Source: Lineus longissimus
Lineage: Eukaryota; Nemertea; Pilidiophora; Heteronemertea; Lineidae
Direction of reading: 5' to 3'
Length of the DNA: 64,000 nucleotides
Assembly (NCBI RefSeq): GCF_910592395.1
Contig: NC_088319.1
Coordinates: forward strand, 13,392,001 to 13,456,000
Shown here: positions 14,171 to 27,300 of the stretch, piece by piece
Position numbering within the stretch: the first letter of the stretch is position 1
Layout of the letters: every line of letters starts with the position of its first letter
Notes under the pieces: model-generated
What the model saw: only the letters and a program-made list of their open reading frames with translations
What the model was told of the DNA's origin: nothing
Database searches by the model: none
Made by a program: the position numbers and the translations under genes

Positions 14171-15579
14171 GACAATAATTTCTAGGACACGGACGGAACC
14201 ATTCGTCTTGCGGGGAGGTCACGATATCGATAGGACAATGTGTGACGATACCAAGTCGAGGTCTACACTTGAACAACGCCCTAAAACATGTTATTAGACA
14301 ATTGTTCTCAATTTAACTTTAAATCAACTCTGCGTTGCTGGAATGCATATAATACGACGAATTCGTTCATGGAATAAACCATACAACCTAGGTCACCATA
14401 GAATGTATGATGACCCATCATCATAGAATTATGATGGAATCCGAGTGTAAAATGTAGTTTGTGATATACTCGGACCCACTTCAATGATTCTATTTTCTTT
14501 GATTGAAACGTAACATGTACAATTTAACTAGAGAATTAGGCCTATGTGGCCGGGCGTTCACTCACTCTTAGGAATCGAAAAACCCTTAAACTTTTTCGGC
14601 CAACACAATAATGTTCGCCCCGAATAGAAGTGTGTCGGTAAACCCCGAATGGTTTTGGAGATTCTAAAAAACCTCTCAGGGCTTTTCACATCAGTCGCTG
14701 AAAAATCTCTACGGGACGCATATTCGTTTTAGACGATTTAGTTCAAACAAGCCTTTTTTCTAAGAGTGTGTAGGACCATTGGGGTTGGAAATCTGCTTTA
14801 TTGCCGGTCACTTTAATGGAATAGGGACTTCAACCCAGTCTCGTCCAACAACTCTTTTCCTAACATATACTACATAATAGTTATTAGCATGGCCCAAGAC
14901 ATCTGTCAAGTCAAAGCGGAACATCTTACAATACGTATTTCCAGTCGCCTTAGCCGAGGTGTGCTACATGTTAATGTACATCGGTTTACCGACATCGTGC
15001 CGGTTTTCGTCGTTGCGGCCTCCCTCTCTGCCGCAAATTCCTCTGTACATATTTTCCTCTGCACACCTTTTCATGTGGTATTTCTTCCATGATGGACTTA
15101 AATCCGTTTTTCAAGAGACATACATGTAGTCATGAATAAATCATAATTGACTATATAATTGCTGCAAAAACGTCTTTATTTCTTATTTCTCATCATCAAA
15201 CGAGAGCTTTGTAAAACATTGCGTTATACATTGCGGAGTACTGTGCTCAGGCAAAAGATTCCGCCCGGCTATTAATGAGCCAATGAGTAAATGTTTCCGC
15301 CTCATTGATGGACTTCAAAGTTTGTGAAGGACCAAGGAGTTTGGTCAAGAACATTTGACCAACCTCAGTCAACTGTGCCATTTTTGACTATGTTCATGTC
15401 CGTATTCAGAGTAAGTTAAGTTCATGCCGCGATTGGGATGAGTGATTGCCAAGCTAAGTCGACTTCATTATGCAGTTAAGTAGTGAATTCCTGATGTTTG
15501 TCTACATGTCAATTTCGAGCGGGCAATCAGTTTTTTTAAGTCTCCGGGTCCTTGGAGCACAAAGATGTCAGTCTTGCAG
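14171..15579. other. Spacer, nothing recognised
   Basis: Several 60-70 codon open frames show no motif or splice context. This region separates the unrecognised minus-strand exon and the 3' end of the WAP gene. Confidence 0.35.
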
Positions 15580-18500
15580 TCATGGCAGTTTATACATTTG
15601 GCTAGCCACCCTCTTGTAACAAGTTATCATCCCATTTCTGCAGACGCATGGCCGGCCATCTTTATAGAATCTGGTGTTGTCTGCATAGATAGTAGAATCC
15701 ATGGTGCAGATCCTCTTTTCAACCAAAACCTTTCCCTCGGATGAGACGTCTTGCCCGACAAACCTATCTGTATCTGAAAAAACATATAAGAAGGATCATC
15801 ATGCACGAGTTAACAATTGCGGTGGTCATCACAGGTGGCTCTTTTCTGTATAAGGCAGTTAAAAAATCCTAAAAGCAAAATGAATGAATAAAATTTCTCT
15901 ATAATTGCAGGCCTGGTGATTTCGAAGGTCCATCTGAATTTGGTTCCAATCTCTGCCACCAGACAGCGCCTCGCTCAAATTGCCAAGACACCATTGAAAG
16001 GGATGGGAAAAACATGCAATACTGATAAAGCCTCTTCCCATGGGGCTTGGATTGTAATGGTTCCCGATCTGAAAAGGTGGTATAGTCACTGTGGTCAGGC
16101 GCAAGCTCACCCATGCACACACCCTTGACGTGCGCCTTTAACCCATACCCACATGCACGATTTAGAGAGCGCGGCAACGCCCAAGACCTTTGATGTTAAC
16201 GCCTAAGGCTCTCTGAATCGCATACCAACAGACTAAAGGCATGTTTTACTGATCGTTGTGTATGCTTACCGAATGTTTTCAGATGTTCCAGGAGCAGACA
16301 ACGCCCTCTATTGGGAATGTTCTTCTTGGGATTGCCCCTATCTTCGATGTGGCAGACGTAACCATCGGGACAGAGCAGCGGGGAGGAGTTCTCGTGGAGA
16401 TGGGATGTGCTGCAGTAATCATCTGAAAATTGTTAAAGGTAGATTATAGGTACTAGAAAAGGGTGTTTAACACCCTGAGGAAATCAGGGATTTATGTTCG
16501 CTTTTCCAGCCCTCATGCACACAAACTAGCTTTATGTGCTGCAATGCTGGGTCGGAGAAGCAGACATCAACCCCTTGATTTCTCAGGATAAAACAGTGAA
16601 AATGCAACTTTGGATATTGTTGCTACAACACTGTTGGGATTTCTAGACTCAAATGCTAGCAGCGCTCTGATTGGGCACGATTTCTTTGGCGTAAGAACTT
16701 CACAAAAGGATAATGACTCAGGGGTGAGTGTGCATGGTCGGAGGAAGCGGATTCCGCCGGATGGATTTGTCATACCATTGGCAGCAGCTGGTTTCGGCGC
16801 TGATATCAACCACGTATTGCCTAAAAGAACAACAGCAGAGAAAGCAATGGGGTGGTGGTGAAAAAGAAACAGGGAAACTGGGAAGAATATTTTTATGAAT
16901 CGAATATGATAATATTAAGAACCCAAATGTTGAAAAATGCCTCCAAGATGGCGACTGAGCAACAGCTAGGTGGATGGATTGTCATCTTTGCGGAGGGGTT
17001 TCATCCGACAAATGGTTGCTGGGATGAATCAGGCGCTTCCTCATGGCATATAACAACTTAAACTTGAACGTGTGGTGAGACACCACTGACTTTTCAGCAA
17101 AAGGCGAATTTCGTCTTTCTTTGTTTGAATTATTTCTGACTTATTACCTGATGCTGGTTTTCCAGGATAAAGAACCCAGTCTATCACTGAAACGAGATAG
17201 TTAAATAGTTTACTTATTGATCATCTATGAAAAGTTCATGACTATAATTACAGAGAAAGACATTTTGTCGGAATCAGCGTGACGTAAACGACATGTACAC
17301 CATCTGCCACGGTACGGGGTATTTGGCTGCTTCCTCCCCGTCCCTGCCACGCTTTTCTCCTTCTTCCGCTACATGTACAGTGCGCAGGTGAGCTATAGCT
17401 GGGCCGTCTTGACTTTGTAAGATGTCGGCACATAGGCTATTTTCCAGAAGACCTTTAGAATTTGTATTTTCTCGATCTAGAATTGTACGTAGGCTAGTAG
17501 TCCGTACGAGGCAAATAACGCCACTGTACCCATTCATGTAACCAGACGCTGCTCTTGCCTACTTACGTAATGGAGGGTTAGACTTATTGATACAGGTTTG
17601 CACACAGCCATTCGGACAGCACATCTGCGCAGGACCGGAACAGTCGCCATCAGTGCGGCATGGCGGTTGACTGCAGTCGTATCCATGGAAATCGTCAACA
17701 ATAAGACCAGGACATTTTGAAGACACAGACCGATGTGCCGCTAAACTCGCCGAGTCTGCTTGAATTCCGCTCGTGCGGACCTGAAAATACAGATTTAGAG
17801 AAAATGGCCTTGAATATTAGATATGAACCCTTTTCAAGTATCGAAACATCTATCATGCCACAGGAAATCCAAGCCCATCGAGCGACTCGTTCAGCAGTTA
17901 CAGTCCAGATGGCGAAATCCTAGATGACCGACTGGCGGCCATACTGGCATGGATATCGGATCTGGCCGAAAATCGCAAGGTACCGATTTAGCCCCCACAT
18001 CAGTTACGTGTATATGAAATAAATCCGACCCGCTGTTGCAAGTAATTGCCTCAGGCTGACGAACAAACGGTCGGACGCCCAGACTATAACACCAGCATGG
18101 ACAAGGGTATACCAAATCTATATTTTCCTTCAGAACACGTTCGGTGGGATAGCAATTTAGCCAGTGCTTCTTACGCTGTTGTGGTATTTTAATGAGGTCC
18201 CAAACCCCTGATGTGGAGGATGTGGAAGAAATGGCCGCGCCCTTGGTCATGATCACGTTAGAGACAAGACCACTAATGAATATTCATAGGTTGGAGGGTC
18301 CAGGCCTATCTATTAGACGAGTGCATGTTTTTTACTCTCAAGTACATATTTGGAGAGGTATTGAAAAAATATTTGTTGTGGCAAGTCTACAGATATAAAG
18401 AAATTATTTGATGAAAAAATTAATTTCGAATTTTGCTAATTGGGTAATAGGGGGCGTGTTTTGAGTTTTTTCTGCCAGTTGGCTGAAAAGAGTGGAAATA

Positions 18501-20411
18501 TCAAAGTCTGTCTAATTTGTCGATTAAAAAAAAATTTCCGTGGTCAATCACCATTTTATTTTTCACCATTTACTTGCCCGACTGTCCGGAATAACATAAT
18601 CTAAATTTCAGATTCACAACACCACGCGTTCTTTGATGCGTCGCGGTCAAACATTGACAATTTAACTGCTAAAAGGCTTAAAAAATCAATTGTGGTCTTG
18701 TCTCTATTTACACTACATTTTGGGTCAATATAGTGAAAAATTTGAATGTGCTCAAATCACTCTAATTCATTTAGAATATTGTATTGCTGATGATTTAAGG
18801 TCAAAACAAGCTAAAATAATGAGAAAAAAACTTAATTTGACCCAAATAAGAGTCAACCTAACCCCGGTCTAAGTTCGGTTTCATTTTTACAAGTCTTGTT
18901 GTGTTGCCATTCATTTTGTAATTTCTTTGAAACTACTTAGGCCTTGATTCTGAAAGTTGTGCCCTAAGCAGCAAAGATATTACTAAATCACATCCTAAAG
19001 TTTCAGCTCCATAGCTTGCTTATTCTGGCCAGGGCAGGTCTTTGAATTTGGTGCTGTTGGGTGCAAAATCATGACTTTTTGTCGATTTTGTCCTCTTTCG
19101 TCGCTTTGGCACAGTTGTACCACTCTTTGAAATGTCTCTCATTTCTCCAAAAATGTCCAGATATGACTTTCCTTTGTTGGAGAGTTGTGGGATGTCATGT
19201 ACATTAGTTTGAAAAAAATCTCAAAATGTTAACCCCTGAAATGTACCTTCATTGAGACAAGACCACTAATGAATATTCATAGGTTGGAGGGTCCAGGCCT
19301 ATCTATTAGACGAGTGCATGTTTTTTACTCTCAAGTACATATTTGGAGAGGTATTGAAAAAATATTTGTTGTGGCAAGTCTACAGATATAAAGAAATTAT
19401 TTGATGAAAAAATTAATTTCGAATTTTGCTAATTGGGTAATAGGGGGCGTGTTTTGAGTTTTTTCTGCCAGTTGGCTGAAAAGAGTGGAAATATCAAAGT
19501 CTGTCTAATTTGTCGATTAAAAAAAAATTTCCGTGGTCAATCACCATTTTATTTTTCACCATTTACTTGCCCGACTGTCCGGAATAACATAATCTAAATT
19601 TCAGATTCACAACACCACGCGTTCTTTGATGCGTCGCGGTCAAACATTGACAATTTAACTGCTAAAAGGCTTAAAAAATCAATTGTGGTCTTGTCTCGTT
19701 ATTGATGTTTCATCCTTAATCGATATCGAGCTTTATAGCCACATGTCTGATTAATTGATTATAATAACCATAGAGTTAAATAACCCATGACGAACGGCAG
19801 GTTCATCAAGCTTCGACATGGATTATACATAATCAATAGATATTTTAAACATGGCATGGCTGACAAATAAGTTAATCGAACGTAGCAGCCCCATGTATCC
19901 ATCAGCTACTATCACTGTGGACCAGCGCGCCACGAGCGTACAATGTTATCAGACAGTCATGCGTACCAATCTAAAAGTTGTACCTGCTGAGAAATATCGA
20001 TACATGCGTATCTTTTCGTAGTTTTCATCTGAGCTTTACATTATTTACGATTTATTTACCATTGTATACAAGGCTGAACACTGTAATTGCTGGGTCTGCA
20101 TAGTGCATGAATAAAACAGCATGCCAGACTAATTTGCATATAGCACAGACATTCATCGGTAATATCCGGGACCAGCACAACAGACAGTCGTCTACCACGA
20201 GCTATACTGGCTAATTACACGATAACCCTGCATCTCGGTTGCGATGGAAACCATTGGGGATATACAGCTCACGATAACGACATGCACAAAGCTAGCTAGC
20301 TATGAAGGAGATGCTATAGGGTTGTAGCAAGTACAGGCGTGTGCAGATCGATCCCTCCGCAGCGGTTTGTGGATGACGTTCTCTTACCTCATGTGGGTCG
20401 CTTGTGTACAT
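15580..20411 (-). CDS. WAP (four-disulfide core) domain protein, small cysteine-rich
   Basis: Minus-strand model of four exons: 20411-20388, 17780-17567, 16422-16270 and 15773-15580, stop TGA. All phases agree, giving 194 aa. Exon 2 carries a WAP domain: CPG...CRTDGDCSGPAQMCCPNGC, with the CC pair and the spacing of whey-acidic-protein/elafin-type inhibitors. Exon 3 adds a short cysteine module (LLCPDGYVCHIEDRGNP). Exon 4 ends with a VWC-like RPCVCRNGMITC. Exons 2-4 are well supported by splice sites and composition. Exon 1 (MYTSDPHE, donor GAG|gtaaga) is tentative. It gives no signal peptide, which is odd for a WAP protein, so the true first exon may lie elsewhere. WAP proteins are usually secreted protease inhibitors or antimicrobials; the inhibitory target cannot be read here. 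Confidence 0.6.
18261..19697. mobile_element. 1,437-bp element with identical 444-bp direct terminal repeats and GTTA target duplication
   Basis: Two copies of a 444-bp sequence (18261-18704 and 19254-19697), identical as far as I can read, flank a 549-bp unique centre. Each copy starts GAGACAAGACCAC and ends in its inverted complement GTGGTCTTGTCTC. The whole unit is bordered by GTTA on both sides (18257-18260 and 19698-19701); the inner junctions have no such match. There is no long ORF, no obvious tRNA primer site after the left repeat and no purine tract before the right one. It could be a tandem non-autonomous DNA transposon or an unusual terminal-repeat miniature. Identity of the repeats implies recent origin. 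Confidence 0.8.
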
Positions 20412-22325
20412 AATACGGTGACGATATTACCGGATTCTTAATTTCAAGGATATACCCGTATAACTGGTAAGTCAGTAGCATGCTCGGTGTCACAAGTGAG
20501 TTTCGGGGCGAGTTTTCGCTATCCCGTCTGCAGCGGACATGCCGACTTATCGGCGGTTAATATCAGTCCTAAAGTCACATCCTTTCAGAAGGATGGATAT
20601 ACCCACAACGACGGTGGATCGGCATGGCAGCGGACCGCTCCACCTACAATGTCGAGCATGATTCTCTTTCCTAATTCCGTAATCATAATAAAAGGGCGGT
20701 GTCACATTAGCAACTGGAATCAAGGCTCGTGACAGCTTTTGTATGTTTTCATGCATCCTGACATAAACCAGTGGTTTTAAATAAACTCCGTCTCTCGATA
20801 TTTCATTTGTAGGCCTATACGAGGTAGGAGTATCAAAGACTTAATCTCAGGATGGTTTTCATGTTTTGAAATCCGCTTTTGGCGTTGTCATTACGTCATC
20901 TCAACTTGGATGACAGCTTTAGCGCTTCAGCGACCTACTTTTTACATTTTCAGCGACCGAGAAAACGTAACTTCTCATTTCCTGTTATAAGTCGAGATTT
21001 GGGTGGTCGATCGCTCGCACGTAGCAGCTACAATCCAACCTTGCGTCAAAAATGGCGGAGGAACAGAGACTTGGAACGACGTATAATAAGCGTGAAATAG
21101 AATTCATTTTTCTGACCCTATTCAGTTTACACTGTTTTCAGGAGTCTTTACAATAATAGACTAGGGACGAGACTGAAGGTGTTGTATAATGCTTGATGAT
21201 TGTGGGTCAGGAAGTGCATTGTTTCAGCTAATAGGTAGGACGAAATGTTGAAAATATCATCCACAGCCCATGGATATAATGGAGGTTTGCCTGTATATGA
21301 TACTATTAATATATTCAGATAATATTCATTACTCCTTATCGTGTATGTACGATGTACCGCATGTGTACGAATAACAATTATAGTATGACGAAACGTTTTA
21401 CTCTTCATACAATAATTATCATGCCACCATGCCTGGGTAATGGAACAAAACGGGAAAACATTCACCGAAGTTAGTTTAAAGCTGACATGCATGCAGAAAA
21501 ACCTTTAGCGACCAAATGAGAAAACATTACCGCCCGTCCACCAAACGACCAACGACCGACATGATAGACACCCAGCGACTGGTCTCAGACAACAAGTTCG
21601 TTGTGGCGCTTTCATAAATAGAAAACTGAAAAATATCCCTGGGCCTTTAGCGGGTTCGAGCTCGAGACTTTCGGCACTTGATCCTTACCGTCTTATCCAC
21701 AATGCCATGAAGCCGTTTTTGTTAGTGGACATATTTATATTTTTTTGGTTCACCTTCAAGCTTGACAAAATGGCGTATTTTTGTGCCATGTTGTCATAGC
21801 CGACAAAAACACTTTTTCACCGATTCCGATTGTTGGAGTATAGAGTTTAGTAAAAGAATACGATATATATGTTTTTTGGGCCTTCTGATAATTTGGACTC
21901 CTTGGTCGTCAACAAGACTGCTTTGACTACGCCACGACTGATTGGACTACTCCGACACTTATTACTCCAAGACTGCTTGAACTACTCCAAGACTCCTTGG
22001 ACTATTCCAAGACTGAACTGACCTTTTCCTCCAACTCTGTTAACCAAACCTCATTACCACTCGGTGGGACGTTCCTTGCTTGAAATACTCCTACAAAGGT
22101 CATAAGAACCGACAGGAGGCGGAAAATTCTGAACATAACTGCGATAGGAATGAACTAGGTTTTGCTACGACTTCTTATACTATAACTCAGTTACACCGCA
22201 GAAAGTTGGCTCTTTTATCTAATCTAACTCCGACAGAGCTTTCGATGTGTTTATTGACATTCGTTTTCTATCCCTTCACAACGGTTTTTCGAATTCCACA
22301 CGCATTATATACACGGAAAGTTGAC
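20412..22325. other. Spacer, nothing recognised
   Basis: No supported exon. Around 21,890-22,060 there is a degenerate run of CCAAGACTGCTTGGACTACT-like words. Frames of 70-114 codons occur but lack motifs and splice context. Confidence 0.35.
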
Positions 22326-22765
22326 TGTTTATTACATCCATTAATGACTCATTTCACCGAACGTTGACTATGTTTATTACATCCATTAATGACTCATTTC
22401 ACCGAACGTTGACTATGTTTATTACATCCATTAATGACTCATTTCACCAAACGTTGGCTATGTTTATCACATCCATTAATGACTCATTTCACCAAACGTT
22501 GGCTATGTTTATCACATCCATTAATGACTCATTTCACAGAACGTTGGCTATGTTTATCACATCCATTAATGACTCATTTCACAGAACGTCGATTATGTTT
22601 ATTACATCCAGTTATAACTTATTCCACAGAACGTTGTATATGCTTATTACATCCAGTTATAACTTATTCCACAGAACATTGTCTGATTATTACATCGAGT
22701 TATAACTTATTCCACGAACGTTGTCTGTTTATTACATCCAGTTTTAACATATTCCACGAACGTTG
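22326..22765. repeat. 45-bp satellite array
   Basis: About ten tandem units of 45 bp, consensus containing TTTATTACATCCATTAATGA and CTCATTTCACCGAACGTTG. The first six units are nearly perfect; the last four drift (CAGTTATAACTTATTCCAC) and shorten. The unit is a multiple of three and stop-free in two frames, so both a 113-codon and a 119-codon frame cross it. Translation is repetitive and has no signal or start context, so I call it a satellite and not a gene. Confidence 0.85.
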
Positions 22766-24345
22766 GCTATCCTATGTTAACTCCGGGAGTTGATTTCATT
22801 AAGAACGCTGCTTTTTTATTCCATTCGCTTATACATGTAACTTACACCCCAGCAGTTGCGGAGTTTTGCGAAGTTTTTTCCAGATCCGTACAGGTTCTCT
22901 TCTACAATACATTTGGCTATCTCCGGGTTGCTGCCAACCCCTCACACAGCGAATGGTTGTCCCCGGTCATCCCAGGTCTACAAAACACTCTAGCCTAGAA
23001 GTGTTTCCGTTGTGAATATCACGAGGAAAACCCGGATACAGCCGACATACATTCTGTCAGCACTTTCTCCAAACAAAATACCTACGTATACACAGCGTTA
23101 TATTCGAACATATAAAATTGCCACAGAAAAAAACTCTTATCTCATTCACCTCATTCCGGTTTGAAATAACTTAAAACTGATAAGTAACGCGTGCTCTTGA
23201 GAGCGTAAACAACCTTGACCTGGCCAATTAATACAGTTCTTTTCCGAAAATTTAAGACCATGCACTTATATAAAATCGGTAAAATTATCTTTCTTTCTGA
23301 ATCTAATTTTGATGCTCTTTGTAGGCTGCGTACATGTAATCTATGGTGATTAACATCGATACATGTATAACATTTCAAGAAATATAAAATTATGTTTTCT
23401 TCACAAGGTCTTAGAATTTGCCATTATACATATTTAGCTATACATGTACTTTGTTTCAAAAAAGTAAAATTGATGAAGCAAATTTTTTGAAATCGTTTTC
23501 ATTCCCAATGATATCGACATTGGCATCAAATTGTTATACTCATAAGACTGAAGGACATGATGGACTACTTATCGTGATAGAAGATATGAAAGGTTTTACT
23601 TCGGGGAATGACTGTACGTGTACTTTCTTTTCGACTTTAGTCTTTGTAAAATCTATTGCCGAAATAATGTTTTATAAAGCTAATGGCCATGTTCAATGCA
23701 TAACAGGAATTATTTCTGAAACCCATTAATATTTACACAGTAATCCATTAGATTTAAACTTAATTGTTCCGAAAATTTTGACATGGAGTTGATGTAAATA
23801 TTCATAAACACATGCCCACATTTGTTTGTAAATAGGCCCTGCCGTCAGCAGTCCCAGTTCTGGGGCTGATACTAGGCCTACATGATATTGGCCTTTGCCG
23901 GAGAATGTACATTGTAGTACTTCAAGGCGTCGTATCTTGACCTGCCGCGGCGATGCGTTGCAATGCATAGTGCACTGCCGCAACTTGGTAGAAAGCCTCA
24001 ATTGATATGAAAATGTAGGATGTAAGCCATGCCGATCAACCGACGTTGTACGTATAATCCATCCTTCCTTGTAAGGAGGAGACTTTAGGATTGACATTCA
24101 CTGTCGCAAGTCGATGTCAGAAAAGCAATGCCACAGGAAAATAACCTTTCTGGCTCGACTGAGAATCAATGGATCGCCTATTCTATTAATTAATTATGCA
24201 CAGGCGGTGCATGCAGCGCATGCGATCGATACAAGGAAGCAATAGAGACTGGCGCTTTATTTTCCTTGACATTTACAAAAGCGTGTGTTCACCGACAGTG
24301 CAGTAGCGGATACTCAGAGGCGTAACGCGTCTGTAGTGCACTACA
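22766..24345. other. Spacer upstream of the glycosyltransferase cluster
   Basis: AT-rich spacer. A 123-codon minus-strand frame at 23726-24097 has no motif. The last ~45 bp (from about 24302) are conserved upstream of the first exon of copy 2 at 28.78 kb and may hold the core promoter or 5' untranslated leader. Confidence 0.35.
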
Positions 24346-27300
24346 ATGGCGTTCGCATATCGGCTGAGAGGAGTATTTACTGGTGATGTACGGGGTGTCT
24401 ATTTTTATGCTAAAAGGTATGTATCATTGCCAGTTGCTGCATGCGTCGTAACCATACATATGGCCAGAGACCTCCATTAGCCAGCGTGTACATTCTGTGT
24501 ACATTCTGTGTACATTTAATGAACATAGGTTGGTGAAAAAAGTACACCAAGGGTGCTTTAATTCCCACCATGTGTTATGAAGAGGCTTTTATCAAAATAA
24601 TAGTAAAAATTCAAAACATTCCAATACCGATTGCCTGAGAAAAATTGATTTGTGTACAGGATTGCCATCAAATCGTCACTTGCGGACTGATATGGGCCAA
24701 TTAGAATACAAGTTCTAAACTGGCCACTGACACAATATTTCCTTAAATTAATTATCAAAAAGTATATCCCTGTTATGGCCTGGCTCTGTAGATTAAGAAT
24801 CTACCAGAGTGCCACACTTCCGCCTGTTGATGAATACATGTCTCTGCCCATATAATCTAACTCTACTGACAAAAGTATCAGTTTCCATCAAATCAACCCA
24901 GTGACATTGGTTGACCCGAGTTTCAGTGCCTTGCCCCAAGGCCGATTGTTTCTGCCGATATCGCACACTCACGGACGCCTACCGCATTGTATACACGGTT
25001 AATGCCTGTTTCGCCTATTCCTGTTTCGCCTATTCCTGTTTCGCCTATTCCTGTTTCGCCTACAAAATTCCTGTTTCGCCTATTCCTGATTCGCCTATTC
25101 CTGTTCCGCCTATTCCTGTTCCGCCTATTCCTTTTTCGCCTATTACCTGTTTGGCCTATTTCCTGTTTGGCCTATTTCCTGTTTCGCCTATTCCTGCTTC
25201 GCCTACTTTCCAGTACCCCTACAATAAATCGACTCTCCCACGGGGAACCTTAGGGATGCATGTCCATTTTATGGGGAAAATGTGAGGGGACAATTGGATG
25301 ATGTTAACGATGTGATGACAATTTGACTAATCAAATGCCATCAACTTTGTTAACAAACCATGCCTATTTGACCATAGGACCATAGGACCATACTGACACA
25401 CAGTAAAAACTAATAGATTAAGTTGAGTAAAGCAGTCGTTTATTTTATGAAAACTGAATTCATGAGTTTTTGATAAAAATACATAATATTGTACATTCTC
25501 ATAATTATTTGATCAAAATCAGCTGTAAAACCCATGTCATAATATACATGTAGGTACAGCACATATAAAGTCAAACAAGGTGGAAAATACATATCATGAT
25601 ATTATGTCAGACAAGGTAACTGATGGCATCAACGTAACTCATTATGTCCCTCTCTCCATTGACGTATTGTTCTTTGAGGCGTAACATGCGTTCGTCAATG
25701 CGTACATATGTAGCTCTCCTCGGGTTTGGTCGGTCAGTAAGGGACGGTTCATATTCCTACGTCTGTGGGGAGGTTAGCAGTACATTTGAATAGGCGAAAC
25801 AGGAATAGGCTAAACAGGAATTAGGCGAAACAGGAATAGGCGAAACAGGAATTAGGCGAAACAGGAATAGGCGAAACAGGAATTAGGCGAAACAGGAATT
25901 AGGCGAAACAGGAATAGGCGAAACAGGAATAGGCGAAACAGGAATACACCGTATACACATCACACTTGCATGTTATTGTCCCCCTTTAACGGTATGTTTA
26001 TTTTCTTTTTTCAGACTGGCCACCTATACCCGGGGAGTTATGCTATTCATTAAGCAAAGATTAGGCTTACGAAACAAACGAATATTCGGTGTGTTTCTCG
26101 CCTGTTGCGGTGTACTTGTGATATTCTCAATTCTCTCCATGACGTACTCCGAACAAGACAAACGGAAGTACGCCGGCCTTCCATCCTTGACATTATGGGA
26201 ACAATATTTACGGCGTCAGCGGAGGAATACAGCGGTGCCATATTGTCGCGGAGTCATTCAAAATAATCAAACAGATGTAAAAAATGCTTTAGAGTATATG
26301 AGCCGTTCTAAATGGGAATATATACCAACGCGAATGTTCGAGCATTTGACAAATATTACGGAGTGTGAGCGATTTAAAGCCGCACGGAGATATTTTGACA
26401 AACCTCTATCAGAAAAAGAAGCAAAGTTTCCACTGGCTTATAGTATCGTCGTGTTCAAAGATGTCGAACAAGTCGAAAGGTTACTGAGGGCGATTTACAT
26501 GCCTCAGAACTATTACTGCATTCACGTCGACAAAAAATCACCAAAAGAAATACATACTTCCTTGACGAAAATTGCTGACTGCTTTTCTAATGTTTTTATA
26601 ACCTCCAAGTTAGAAGATGTCAGATGGGGTAAACTAACTATGTTACAAGCGGACATCAACTGCATGAAGGATTTGCTTCAGTATAAAAACTGGCTTTACT
26701 TCATTAATTTGACAGGACAGGAATTTCCCCTGGTGTCGAATCGCGAACTAGTGGACGATTTAAAGAGACTCAACAACACCAATGTGATAGACAGCTTTAA
26801 AGAAACGTAAGATGGTTCTGCGTCAATTAAGACGAGGTGGCTGTAAATGTGTTCATGTTGGCCAAGTAAACAATAGTCATGCGTCACTCTATACCATATC
26901 GCAGTGCATCGCTATAAATGACTTGTCACGTTTGCACGAGATTCGTTTATCACCCATATTATAATATTGGTCAACTCCCCCGAATCTCTCTAAATCTTAG
27001 ACGTCCCTAATCTCTATGTTCCTATCACGCATGCTCCGTGGCACAAGATAGCACGAATCGTCAATATAACCCAATCATATTCAGAAAAAATGTGACCCTG
27101 TCTGGCCCTTATGCAAACAAGCATCTGTGACCGAGAACTCTGAAGCGAACGCAACAGCTGCAAACTTACAAAAATCAAACTGATTAACTATGACCCGACC
27201 ACCATTTCAAATCGATACTTAGTATTTTTTTAAGTTCAAAAGTACATTTTATGACCCTTTTTGGTACAGCAACTGCAGATGGTGCGAAATTGACCAGAGT

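Noticed and set aside
18261-19697. Simple LTR retrotransposon
   Set aside because: Repeats begin GA and end TC, not TG..CA, and I see no primer-binding site or polypurine tract.
21640-21720. tRNA-like B box (GGGTTCGAGCTC)
   Set aside because: No A box at the right distance and no cloverleaf could be folded by eye.
22364-22793. Repeat-protein genes of 113 and 119 codons
   Set aside because: Same 45-bp satellite read in two frames; no signal, no splice context.
23726-24097. 123-codon minus-strand frame
   Set aside because: No motif, no splice sites, no plausible neighbours; probably chance.
24911-25285. 124-codon Pro/Cys/Phe-rich frame
   Set aside because: Lies across the left arm of the foldback element; repetitive translation of a 15-bp unit.
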